A DNA stretch of 31,387 bases from CAZBDU01 sp964490725 (lineage in GTDB: Bacteria; Spirochaetota; Spirochaetia; SZUA-6; DRHE01): the NCBI GenBank assembly GCA_964490725.1, contig CAZBDU010000065.1:1-31387 (forward strand), read 5' to 3'. A program made the position numbers and the translations under genes. The stretch's first letter is position 1. The number at the start of each line of letters is the position of its first letter. A model generated the notes under the pieces. The model was not told the origin of the DNA, searched no databases, and saw only the letters and a program-made list of their open reading frames with translations. This document shows positions 7,277 through 15,335 of this stretch, one piece after another.

Positions 7277-7867
7277 GTGTACGTCGCTTCTCGAAGGCCG
7301 CTCGCCGCGGCTGTTGCAGTGGCGCTGCTCCTGTGTGCAGTGCCGTTGTCCGCTCAGCAGAGGTCCCCGGAGGAAAGCTCTTTTCTGCTCGAGGAGCCCG
7401 CCCAGGAGGGTGGGGCGCCCGCCGCGGAAGACGCCTCCCCACAGGGGCCGCTGGTTTCCTCGTGGGACTTCGTACGGATGCTCCTGATCCTCGCGGCGGT
7501 GGTGGGCGTCATCTACCTGCTCTTCTTCATCCTCAAGCGAGGTCTGCGCAGACAGCTCCCGGAGAACGAGCTGATTCGCGTGCTGGGAAGCCGCACGCTA
7601 ACGGGCAACCGGGCGCTGCACCTGGTGGAGCTGGGCGGGAGCATCTACCTGGTGGGGGCCGCGGAGGGGGGAGTGTCCCTGATCGCCGAGGTCACCGACC
7701 AGGAAACCCTGGACACGCTGCGGCTGGAGAGCGCACAGACGCGCCGGGCGCCGCAGAGCTTCGCCGGCTTCCTTCAAGGACTGCTGAAGACGGGCAGGCG
7801 CGATTCGGTGCTTCCCGGCACCGTGGATTTCATGAAGCAGCAGCGCGAGCGGCTGCAGAAGATGTAG
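7277..7867 (+). CDS. fliO: Flagellar biosynthetic protein FliO
   Basis: FliO is a membrane chaperone for assembly of the FliP ring in the flagellar export gate. I chose the GTG at 7277 (196 aa) because GGAGG sits 5 bases upstream, and translation from it gives a signal-peptide-like N-terminus (SRRPLAAAVAVALLLC, then VPLSAQQ). The in-frame TTG at 7211 lies upstream of the likely transcription start. A central transmembrane helix (VRMLLILAAVVGVIYLLFF) is followed by basic KRGLRR and a FliO-type beta domain with NELIRVLGSRTLTGNRALHL and SIYLVGAAEGG. It lies directly before fliP, as in most flagellar operons. FliO is poorly conserved, so position adds much of the support. Confidence 0.88.
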   Translation: MYVASRRPLAAAVAVALLLCAVPLSAQQRSPEESSFLLEEPAQEGGAPAAEDASPQGPLVSSWDFVRMLLILAAVVGVIYLLFFILKRGLRRQLPENELIRVLGSRTLTGNRALHLVELGGSIYLVGAAEGGVSLIAEVTDQETLDTLRLESAQTRRAPQSFAGFLQGLLKTGRRDSVLPGTVDFMKQQRERLQKM

Positions 7868-7915
7868 GAGAGGCGGTCTTGTAGACAGGCGGCGACTCAA
7901 GAACTGGGAGGGGAA

Positions 7916-8686
7916 ATGAGGAGGCTGGCCTTTGTTTTTCTCATCGGGGTCACTCTGCTGGCCCCGATGGGTGTGTTCGCCCAGGCTGCAGACGGGCCGG
8001 GCGTGGCTTTTCCGTACGTCGATCTCAACGTCCGCCAGGCGCAGAACAACCGCGAGGTGGCCCTGTCCATTCAGCTGCTCCTGCTGCTGGCCGTGCTGAC
8101 CCTCGCCCCTTCCATCCTGATCCTGACGACCTCCTTCCTGCGCATCGCCATCGTGTTCGATTTCGTCAAGCGCGCCCTGTCGCTGCAGCAGGTGCCCCCG
8201 AACCAGATCCTCATGGGCATTGCCCTGTTCCTGACGATGTTCATCATGTGGCCTGTGTTCACACGCATCTACAACGAGTCGTTCAAGCCTTTCGCCGACG
8301 GGAAGATCGGCATCGAGGAGATGTACAGGAACGCCGAAGGGCCGCTCAGGATCTTCATGTTCAAGCAGATGGGCAAAGACGCCGACAACATCCGGCTGTT
8401 CATGTCCATGCGAGATCTGCCCAAGCCGAACACACTGGCGGACGTGCCCACCGAGGTGCTGATCCCGGCCTTCGTCCTCCACGAGCTCACCGTGGCGTTC
8501 AAGATCGGGATCTTTCTGTTCATCCCGTTCATCATCATAGACATGGTGGTGGCTTCCACGTTGATGTCCATGGGGATGATCATGCTGCCCCCGGTGATGA
8601 TCAGCCTGCCCTTCAAGCTCATCCTGTTCGTGCTGGTGGACGGCTGGAGTCTGATTACGATGCAGGTGGTCAGGAGTTTCCGATGA
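7916..8686 (+). CDS. fliP: Flagellar type III export gate protein FliP
   Basis: FliP (256 aa) forms the core channel ring of the flagellar export gate with FliQ and FliR. A cleavable-type signal peptide (RRLAFVFLIGVTLLAP, ending VFAQA) precedes membrane segments including LSIQLLLLLAVLTLAPSILI, NQILMGIALFLTMFIMW, FKIGIFLFIPFIIIDMVV and LPFKLILFVLVDGWSLI. Family motifs TSFLRIAIVF, PTEVLIPAFVLHELTVAF and MLPPVMISLPFKL are clear. The ATG at 7916 follows GGAGG with a 4-base spacing. The 14 bases before it repeat those before fliO. Confidence 0.97.
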   Translation: MRRLAFVFLIGVTLLAPMGVFAQAADGPGVAFPYVDLNVRQAQNNREVALSIQLLLLLAVLTLAPSILILTTSFLRIAIVFDFVKRALSLQQVPPNQILMGIALFLTMFIMWPVFTRIYNESFKPFADGKIGIEEMYRNAEGPLRIFMFKQMGKDADNIRLFMSMRDLPKPNTLADVPTEVLIPAFVLHELTVAFKIGIFLFIPFIIIDMVVASTLMSMGMIMLPPVMISLPFKLILFVLVDGWSLITMQVVRSFR

Positions 8687-8708
8687 TATCTAGTAGGATG
8701 GTGCGACC

Positions 8709-8978
8709 ATGACGATCGGTTTCGCGGTGCAACTGTTCAGAAGCGGCGTGCTGCAGGTCCTGCTGATCGCCGCGCCCCTGCTCCTGGTGGGGATGGTGGT
8801 GGGTCTGGTGATTTCGATCTTTCAGGCCACCACATCCATCCAGGAGCAGACGCTGACCTTCGTGCCGAAGATTGCCGCAATCCTGGGGGCTCTGGTGCTG
8901 TTCGGTCCCTGGATCATCGTGTCCATGGTGCAGTTCACGAAGCGCCTGTTCTCCCAGATTGCCGGGCTGGGCGGATAG
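8709..8978 (+). CDS. fliQ: Flagellar type III export gate protein FliQ
   Basis: FliQ (89 aa) packs helical hairpins around the FliP/FliR core of the export gate. Two hydrophobic hairpin segments are seen, QVLLIAAPLLLVGMVVGLVI and IAAILGALVLFGPWIIVSMV, joined by the conserved SIFQATTSIQEQTLTFVPK turn. Length matches the family. The ATG at 8709 follows TAGGATGGTG, and the gene lies between fliP and fliR. Confidence 0.96.
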   Translation: MTIGFAVQLFRSGVLQVLLIAAPLLLVGMVVGLVISIFQATTSIQEQTLTFVPKIAAILGALVLFGPWIIVSMVQFTKRLFSQIAGLGG

Positions 8979-9000
8979 GAGGCGGGGAGGTGGACGGACT

Positions 9001-9792
9001 TTGATCGAGACGCTGATCGCCAACTTCCGGGTCTTCCTTCTCGTCCTGGCCAGGACCACCGCGCTGGTGGAGGTGGCTCCCCTCACCTCCTCGCAGGCGG
9101 TGCCGCAGACCGCCAAGATGGGGCTGGCGCTCTTCACGGCGGTGGCGGTCTTTCCCTGGGTGCTGGCCGGGGGGTATCCGCTGCCGGACAACGTGGTGGA
9201 CTACTTCCTGCTGGTGATCGGGGAGGCGCTGATCGGGATCGTCCTGGCCTTCTTCGTCAACATCGTCTTCACGGCCTTCCAGGTGGGAGGCCAGTTCTTT
9301 TCTCTGCAGATGGGATTCGGCGCCTCGGAAGTGTTCGATCCGCTGGCCCTGGTGGAGGTGCCGCTCACCGGGCAGTTCCTGAACCTGGTGGGGATGTACA
9401 CCTTCCTGGTGATCTCGGGCTTTCACAAGATGTTCCTGGTGGGCATCTATCGCTCCTTCCGTTCGATCCGGGCGGTGGACCTGGTGGCCGGCCGGGAGGT
9501 GCTCTTTCCCCTGTTCGTGAAGAGCCTGGGGCAGCTGTTCGCCAACGCCCTGACCATCTCCTTCCCCGTCCTGGGCACGCTGCTGCTGGTCTCGGTGACC
9601 ATGGGGCTTCTGGCCAAGGCCGCTCCGCAGATGAACCTGCTGATGATGGGCTTTCCCCTGGCCATCGGGGTGGCCTACATCATCCTCATCCTGTCCATGC
9701 CGCTGCTGGTGGGCGCCTTCGCCAGGCTGCTGGACAACGGTTTCGAAAACGTGGCTCGGGTGGTGGCCGACCTGAAGGGGGCCGGCCCGTGA
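9001..9792 (+). CDS. fliR: Flagellar type III export gate protein FliR
   Basis: FliR completes the FliP5-FliQ4-FliR1 export core. The open frame extends upstream into fliQ, but the TTG at 9001 is the best start: GGAGGCGGGGAGGTGG lies just before it, and the product (263 aa) then has the usual length and N-terminus. Hydrophobic segments include FRVFLLVLARTTALVEVAP, YFLLVIGEALIGIVLAFFVN, FLNLVGMYTFLVISGFHKMF and AIGVAYIILILSMPLLVG. Conserved motifs such as GGQFFSLQMGFG are present. The stop overlaps the flhB start (GTGA). Confidence 0.94.
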   Translation: MIETLIANFRVFLLVLARTTALVEVAPLTSSQAVPQTAKMGLALFTAVAVFPWVLAGGYPLPDNVVDYFLLVIGEALIGIVLAFFVNIVFTAFQVGGQFFSLQMGFGASEVFDPLALVEVPLTGQFLNLVGMYTFLVISGFHKMFLVGIYRSFRSIRAVDLVAGREVLFPLFVKSLGQLFANALTISFPVLGTLLLVSVTMGLLAKAAPQMNLLMMGFPLAIGVAYIILILSMPLLVGAFARLLDNGFENVARVVADLKGAGP

Positions 9793-11039
9793 GCGCCGCC
9801 CTGTGGGCACGGCCTTGGGGGCTGGAGCCGCTCGGCCCGGCACCGCCCTGGCGCCCGCCCCGGCGGCCCGCTGACCTGCTGGGGGAAGTGCACCTCCAGT
9901 GGTTCGCCGCCGAGGACGAGGGACGCACCGAGGAGCCCACCGAGCACAAGATCCGCAAGGCGCGCGAGGAGGGCAAGGTCGCCAAGTCGGTGGAGGTCAG
10001 CTCCGCCGTGGTGCTGCTGTTCGGCGTGGCCACTCTGGGCCTGCTGGGCTCCTACCTGATGCACGGCATCGTGGCGATGATGCGCTACTTTCTGCTGAAC
10101 GCCGCCGAGGTGGACATCACCACGGACCGGACGCTGTTCCCTGCCTTTCTTACCTTCTTCCTGCGGCTGGTGGTACCGGTCATGGCGGTGGCCTTCATCG
10201 CCGCCATCGCCGGGAACATCTTTCAGGTGGGATTCCTTTTCACGGTCAAACCGATCACCCCGGACATCAACCGCATCATTCCGCGGTTCGGCCGTTTCTT
10301 CAGGCGCGCCTTCCTCTCGGGGGAGGCGGCCTTCAACCTGGCCAAGAGCCTGCTGAAGATTGCGCTGATCGTGGCGATCGCCTACCTGAACATCCGCGCC
10401 CAACTGGGCAGGATCGTCAATCTCATCGAGGTGCCCTTTCTCATGGCCTTTCAGCTGATTGCCGCCCTGGCCTTCCGCATCATCGTGGAGGCGGCTCTGG
10501 CGCTGCTTCTGCTGGCCATTCCGGACTACCTGTTCCAGCGGCGGCAGCACCGGGAGAGCCTCAAGATGAGCCGGCAGGAGCTGAAGGAAGAGCGCAAGAT
10601 GTACGAGGGAGACCCGTTAGTGAAGAGCCGCCTGCGGGAGCGCATGCGCGAGCTTCTGACCCGCAACATGATGCGCCAGGTGCCCAGGGCGGACGTGGTG
10701 ATCACCAACCCCACCCACTACTCGGTGGCGGTGGAGTACGACCGCCGGCTGATGGAGGCGCCGACGGTGACCGCCAAGGGTGTGGACGGCATCGCCCTGA
10801 AGATCCGGGAGGTGGCCCGGGAGGCGGGCGTGCCCCTGGTGGAGAACCGGCCCCTGGCAAGGACCCTCTACCGGGAGGTGGAGATCGGAGAGTCCATCCC
10901 CGAGAAGTACTACGAGGTGATGGCGGTGATCCTGGCCGAGGTCTACAGGCTGGGCGGCGGAACCCGCCCGGGCGGGGGACCGCAGCCCCCCGAAGGGGGC
11001 CCCGGAATGAGCCGCCCGGAGGCGGTGCAGCGTGGCTGA
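9789..11039 (+). CDS. flhB: Flagellar export switch protein FlhB
   Basis: FlhB (416 aa from this start) is the export-gate subunit that cleaves itself to change substrate class. The NPTH autocleavage site is at residues 307-310 (VVITNPTHYSVAVEYD). The family N-terminus DEGRTEEPTEHKIRKA and four hydrophobic segments come first, then the basic linker and cytoplasmic domain with VDGIALKIREVA and PLARTLYREVEIGE. Two starts are possible. GTG 9789 overlaps the fliR stop by 4 bases and adds a Pro/Trp-rich leader of 33 residues. GTG 9888, after CTGGGGGAA, gives M-HLQWFAAED. The Pro/Gly-rich tail is low complexity. It overlaps flhA by 8 bases. Confidence 0.95.
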   Translation: MSAALWARPWGLEPLGPAPPWRPPRRPADLLGEVHLQWFAAEDEGRTEEPTEHKIRKAREEGKVAKSVEVSSAVVLLFGVATLGLLGSYLMHGIVAMMRYFLLNAAEVDITTDRTLFPAFLTFFLRLVVPVMAVAFIAAIAGNIFQVGFLFTVKPITPDINRIIPRFGRFFRRAFLSGEAAFNLAKSLLKIALIVAIAYLNIRAQLGRIVNLIEVPFLMAFQLIAALAFRIIVEAALALLLLAIPDYLFQRRQHRESLKMSRQELKEERKMYEGDPLVKSRLRERMRELLTRNMMRQVPRADVVITNPTHYSVAVEYDRRLMEAPTVTAKGVDGIALKIREVAREAGVPLVENRPLARTLYREVEIGESIPEKYYEVMAVILAEVYRLGGGTRPGGGPQPPEGGPGMSRPEAVQRG

Positions 11040-13128
11040 CGCAGGACGGGTGAGGGCGCCCGGCAGGCCGGGCCGCCGCAGCGACGTGCTGGTGGCGGTG
11101 GGTGTCGTGGTGGTGGTCATGATGATGATCATCCCCATCCCCGCGGTGGTTCTCGACACCCTGATGGCCGCCAACCTGGTGATCGCCCTGCTGACCATAT
11201 TGATCGTCCTCTATACGCGCCACGCCCTGGAGTTTTCGGTGTTCCCGACGCTGCTGCTGATCGCCACGGTGTTCGGCCTGGCGCTCAATGTTTCTTCCAC
11301 CAGGTTGATCCTGGCCCTGGGGAGCCGCTTCAACGGCAAGATCGTCCGCGCTTTCGGGACCTTCGTGGTGGGGGCCGCCGGGACCGAGGGCTACGTGATC
11401 GGCCTGATCATCTTCATCATCATCATCGCGGTCCAGTTCATCGTCATCACCAAGGGCTCCACCCGGGTGGCGGAGGTGGCGGCGCGCTTCACCCTGGACG
11501 CCCTGCCGGGCAAGCAGATGGCCATCGAGGCGGAGTACAACTCGGGGCTGCTCACCGAGGAGGAGGCCACCCGCAAGAAGAACGAGCTGCAGCGGGAGGC
11601 GGACTTCTACGGGGCCATGGACGGCGCCTCCAAGTTCGTGGCCGGCAACGTCAGGGTGGGCATCCTCATCACCGTGATCAACATGGTGGGCGGGTTCATC
11701 GTGGGCATGACCCTGCACGGGGAGAGCTTCCAGACCGCCCTGGACACCTACATCAGCCTCACCATCGGCGACGGCCTGGTGACCCAGCTTCCGGCTCTGC
11801 TGGTCTCCACGGCCACCGGCATCATCGTCACGCGGGCCATTTCGGAGGAGTCCTTCGGGGCGGACATCACCGTCCAGTTCGGGAACCAATCGCGACCCTA
11901 TTGGATCGCCGCCGGGGTGCTGGCGGTGCTGGGCGTGCTTCCCGGCTTTCCCTGGTACGTGCTGTTCCCGCTGGCCGCAATGCTGGCGGGCCTGGCGCTG
12001 ACGCTGCGCCGCCGCCAGGCGGCGGAGCGGGAGCGCGAGAGCCTGAGGGAGGTGGAACGGCGGGAGAAGGCGGCGCCGGCGGAGATCTCCCCGGTGGTGC
12101 CCCTGGATCCCCTATCGCTGGAGATCGGCTACGGGTTGATCCCGCTGGTGGACAAGGACCATGGCGCGGAGCTGCTGGACCGCATCACCCGGATCCGCCG
12201 CGAGGCGGCGCTGGATCTGGGGCTGGTGGTGCCCCGCATCCGCATCATCGACAACATGCGACTGGAGCCCTCGGAGTACTGCTTCAAGATCCGCGGCGTG
12301 GAGGTGGGCCGGGGGACGATCAAGATGGGCAGCTACATGGCGATCAACCCCGGCGGCGTCGAGGAAGCCCTGGAAGGGGAGCCCACCCGGGACCCGGCCT
12401 TCGGGCTGCCGGCGGTGTGGATCACTGAAGGAGAGCGCGAGAGGGCCGAGCGAGCCGGGTACACGGTGGTGGACCCGCCGTCGATCATAGCCACCCACCT
12501 GACGGAGATCATCAAGAGCCACGCCGCGGAGATCCTGGGACGCCAGGAGGTCCGGTCCATCCTGGACGCCCTGAAGGCCGACTACCCGACTGTGGTGGAG
12601 GAGGTGGGCAAGGCCCTTTCGGTGGGAGAGATCCAGAAGGTGCTGCAGGGGCTGCTGCGCGAGCAGGTCTCGATCCGCAACATGGTGGTCATCCTGGAGA
12701 CCCTGGGGGACTACGCCGGGGTGAGCAAGGACTCGGGCTTCCTCACCGAGAAGGTGCGCCAGGCTCTGGGCAGGCAGATCTGCCTCCAGCACGCCGAGGA
12801 AGGCAAGAATCTGCGGGTGCTGACCCTCGCCCCCGATCTGGAACAGAAGATCATCGACAGCCGCGTGGAGACCCCCGCCGGGGCGGCGGCTGCGCTGGAG
12901 CCGCAGCTGCAGCGGCGCTTCATCAACGGTCTCACCAACGCCGTGAAGCAGGTGCAGGACCAGGGTCACGCGGCCGTCCTGCTCTGCTCGGAGGCGGCGC
13001 GGCTGCTTGTGAAGTCCAGCACGGTCAGGGAGCTACCCCACCTGGTGGTGCTGTCCGTGCCGGAAGTGGCCTCCGACGTCAGGGTGGAATCCCTCGGTGA
13101 GGTCAGGATCGAGGGCGACGCCGCATGA
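11032..13128 (+). CDS. flhA: Flagellar export apparatus protein FlhA
   Basis: FlhA (698 aa) forms the nonameric export-gate ring that docks substrate-chaperone complexes and uses the proton gradient. The N-terminal half has about eight membrane segments (for example VLVAVGVVVVVMMMIIPIP and EGYVIGLIIFIIIIAVQFI) and the FHIPEP-family signature around RFTLDALPGKQMAIEAEYNS. A charged linker (about 325-350) leads to the cytoplasmic domain with LSLEIGYGLIPLV, VVPRIRIIDNM and SIRNMVVILETLGDYA. GTG 11032 follows GGAGGCGG and overlaps the flhB end; the stop overlaps flhF (ATGA). Confidence 0.97.
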   Translation: MADAGRVRAPGRPGRRSDVLVAVGVVVVVMMMIIPIPAVVLDTLMAANLVIALLTILIVLYTRHALEFSVFPTLLLIATVFGLALNVSSTRLILALGSRFNGKIVRAFGTFVVGAAGTEGYVIGLIIFIIIIAVQFIVITKGSTRVAEVAARFTLDALPGKQMAIEAEYNSGLLTEEEATRKKNELQREADFYGAMDGASKFVAGNVRVGILITVINMVGGFIVGMTLHGESFQTALDTYISLTIGDGLVTQLPALLVSTATGIIVTRAISEESFGADITVQFGNQSRPYWIAAGVLAVLGVLPGFPWYVLFPLAAMLAGLALTLRRRQAAERERESLREVERREKAAPAEISPVVPLDPLSLEIGYGLIPLVDKDHGAELLDRITRIRREAALDLGLVVPRIRIIDNMRLEPSEYCFKIRGVEVGRGTIKMGSYMAINPGGVEEALEGEPTRDPAFGLPAVWITEGERERAERAGYTVVDPPSIIATHLTEIIKSHAAEILGRQEVRSILDALKADYPTVVEEVGKALSVGEIQKVLQGLLREQVSIRNMVVILETLGDYAGVSKDSGFLTEKVRQALGRQICLQHAEEGKNLRVLTLAPDLEQKIIDSRVETPAGAAAALEPQLQRRFINGLTNAVKQVQDQGHAAVLLCSEAARLLVKSSTVRELPHLVVLSVPEVASDVRVESLGEVRIEGDAA

Positions 13129-14324
13129 TGGAGAGAGACGTTCACTACTTCACGGTGGAAGCCTCTACTCCTCAGGAGGCGCTGGAGCGCATGCGGCGCC
13201 AGTACGGCACGGAAGCTCGCATCCTGACTCACAAGAGCGTGCGCCGGGGCGGCTTTCTGGGCATCTTTTCCCGGGAAGCTGTCGAGATCACCGGGTATCT
13301 GCCGGGGGCGGGCAGGAAGCGCCGGCAGGAAGACGTGGAGGAGGCCAAGCGCCGCATCCTGGTGGAGGCCAAGCGGGAACAGTCGCTGCAGCAGATCCTC
13401 AAGGAGATCCAGACCCTGAAGGACAGCCTGGACAGGGCGGATCCCAACCCCTCGGCCAGCCCGGCGGGCCTGGCCACCGTGGAGGAGCTGCTGGTGCACA
13501 ACGAGTTCGCCCGGGACTTCATCGACTCCATTCTCCAGCGGGTGCGGCAGGAGTTCTCCCTGGAGGACCTGGAGAACCCCGGGCTGCTGCAGTCATCCGT
13601 TGCGGAGTGGATCGGGGAGCGCATCCGCATCCAGCCGCCCCTGTCCTTGGGCTCGGGAACCACCCGGGTGTTCGTGATCGTAGGGCCTACCGGGGTGGGG
13701 AAGACCACCACCGTGGCCAAGCTGGCGGCGGTGTTTGGGGTGGGCGGGGGCATTTCGGCGGGAAAGGTGCGCATCGTCACGATCGACAACTATCGAATCG
13801 CCGCTCTGCGCCAGATCGAAACCTACGCGGAGATCATGCGCATCCCCGTCTCCTGCGCGGAGAGCGCCGCGGAGCTGAAGAAGGTCCTGGCCATGAGCCA
13901 GGGGACCGACCTGGTGCTGATCGACACCATCGGCAAGAGCCCCCGGGACCTTGCCAAACTGGCTGAGATGAAGGAAATTCTTGATGCAGCAGGTTCCTTG
14001 AGTGAGACGCATCTGGCGATCAGCGCTACAACGAAGGCCTCGGACGTCGAGGACACTCTCAAGACCTTCGAGCCCTTCAAGTACAAGGCCGTGATCCTGA
14101 CCAAGCTGGACGAGACCTTGCGGGCGGGCAACATCATCAGCGTGCTGGACAGGAACGCCAAGGCCATCTCCTACATCGCCGACGGCCAGTCGGTGCCGCA
14201 GGATATCGAGAGAGCCTCGGCAATCCGGCTGCTGATGACCCTGGAGGGCTTTCGCATCAATCGGGAACGGCTGGAGAAAAGATTCGGCAGGCGGGAGAAG
14301 ACATCTGAATCGTACTGGAGTTGA
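13125..14324 (+). CDS. flhF: Flagellar placement GTPase FlhF
   Basis: FlhF (399 aa) is an SRP-type GTPase that marks where flagella are built; in spirochaetes they insert near both cell poles. The B domain (about 1-70) has YFTVEASTPQEALERM and the GGFLGIFSREAVEI segment. A charged middle region (about 60-130) and helical N domain precede the G domain. G1 is GPTGVGKTTTVAKL from residue 187, G2 is DNYRIAALRQIETYA, G3 is LIDTIGKSPRD (more often DTAGR), and G4 is TKLDE. The C-terminus has ISYIADGQSVPQDIERA. It overlaps flhA by 4 bases and flhG follows at once. Confidence 0.96.
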   Translation: MMERDVHYFTVEASTPQEALERMRRQYGTEARILTHKSVRRGGFLGIFSREAVEITGYLPGAGRKRRQEDVEEAKRRILVEAKREQSLQQILKEIQTLKDSLDRADPNPSASPAGLATVEELLVHNEFARDFIDSILQRVRQEFSLEDLENPGLLQSSVAEWIGERIRIQPPLSLGSGTTRVFVIVGPTGVGKTTTVAKLAAVFGVGGGISAGKVRIVTIDNYRIAALRQIETYAEIMRIPVSCAESAAELKKVLAMSQGTDLVLIDTIGKSPRDLAKLAEMKEILDAAGSLSETHLAISATTKASDVEDTLKTFEPFKYKAVILTKLDETLRAGNIISVLDRNAKAISYIADGQSVPQDIERASAIRLLMTLEGFRINRERLEKRFGRREKTSESYWS

Positions 14325-14326
14325 CC

Positions 14327-15202
14327 GTGGCAGATCAGGCAGAAAAGCTTCGCGAGATCATGCGTAGCCGTTCGGGGGCTTCGGGTTCGGGCAACGGCAC
14401 TCCGAAGAAATCGCGGATCATCTCCGTCTCCAGCGGCAAGGGGGGGGTGGGCAAGACCAACATATCGATCAACCTTGCCCTGGCCTACGCCCGCCTGGGC
14501 AGGAAGGTGATCGTGATGGACGCGGACCTGGGGCTGGCCAACGTGAACGTGGTGTTGGGGGTGATTCCCCGCTACAACCTGTACCACCTGATCCGGCAGC
14601 AGAAGTCCATGAAGGACATCCTGCTGGACACCAGCTACGGGATTCAGATCGTGGCCGGCGCCTCGGGGTTCGCCAAGATCGCCAACCTCAGCGAGGAGGA
14701 GCGCAAGGGCTTCATCGAGGAGCTCTACGAGCTGTCCGCCGCGGACGTGATCATCATTGACACCTCTGCAGGGGTTTCCAACAACGTGCTGACCTTCGTG
14801 GCCGCCTCCGACGACGTGATCATCGTCACCACCCCGGAGCCCACCGCCATCACCGACGCCTACGGCATCGTCAAGATCATCGCCACGGAGATCGACAACC
14901 TGGAGCTGGGCCTGAAGCTGGTGGTGAACCGCGTGAAATCGGTGACCGAGGGGCGCAAGGTGGCCGAACGGGTGATCAACATCGCCGGACAGTTCCTCAA
15001 CCTCAAGCTGGACTATCTGGGCTTCGTGTACGAGGACCCGCTGGTTCAGACGGCGGTGATCCGGCAGAAGCCGTTTCTGGCCCTGGACCCCAAGAGCAAG
15101 GCCTCGATCTGCATCGATCACATCGCTCGCCGCCTGGAGAACATAGATTATCGGGAAGGAGGGGGGTTGCAGAAGTTCCTGAAGAGGCTTTTCGGCTCCT
15201 GA
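14327..15202 (+). CDS. flhG: Flagellar number regulator FlhG (MinD/ParA-type ATPase)
   Basis: FlhG (also FleN/YlxH, 291 aa) is a MinD-like ATPase that works with FlhF to set flagellar number and position. GTG 14327 is chosen over TTG 14321 because CTGGAG ends 6 bases before it and the protein then begins with the family start MADQAEKLREIM. The deviant Walker A motif is SSGKGGVGKTNISINLA (residues 36-52), followed by VIVMDADLGLANVNVVLG, and Walker B/switch is IIIDTSAGVSNNV. The C-terminal end is basic/amphipathic (GGGLQKFLKRLFG), consistent with a MinD-type membrane-targeting helix. Confidence 0.94.
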   Translation: MADQAEKLREIMRSRSGASGSGNGTPKKSRIISVSSGKGGVGKTNISINLALAYARLGRKVIVMDADLGLANVNVVLGVIPRYNLYHLIRQQKSMKDILLDTSYGIQIVAGASGFAKIANLSEEERKGFIEELYELSAADVIIIDTSAGVSNNVLTFVAASDDVIIVTTPEPTAITDAYGIVKIIATEIDNLELGLKLVVNRVKSVTEGRKVAERVINIAGQFLNLKLDYLGFVYEDPLVQTAVIRQKPFLALDPKSKASICIDHIARRLENIDYREGGGLQKFLKRLFGS

Positions 15203-15335
15203 GGGCTCCCCACCCGGGGAGGGACCCTGCGCGCTCGGGTACGCGGCCTGGCCGCGCAGGTCCCGCCGTCCGTCGAAGCGTTGCCTTGACGGCCCTCCGG
15301 TTTTTCCCTAATCTCTCTCTTGAGAGGGGAAAAGC
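15203..15335 (+). promoter_or_regulatory. Intergenic region with strong sigma-70-type promoter (15286-15314)
   Basis: The gap after flhG holds two short inverted repeats without T-runs: CTCCCC-ACCC-GGGGAG, and CGCGGCC-T-GGCCGCG near 15242-15256. A near-consensus promoter follows: TTGACG (15286-15291), exactly 17 bases, then TAATCT (15309-15314). Transcription would begin around 15321, leaving only about 15 bases before the GTG at 15336. This would drive the small membrane protein, fliA and the genes beyond. Confidence 0.6.

Noticed and set aside
5700..7442. A 580-residue open frame on the minus strand opposite fliM/fliY
   Set aside because: Composition is Arg/His/Leu-rich with no recognisable motif, and it spans two certain genes on the plus strand.
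8872..9000. Extension of fliR upstream into fliQ
   Set aside because: It would overlap fliQ by over 100 bases, and TTG 9001 has a good ribosome-binding site and gives the usual FliR N-terminus.
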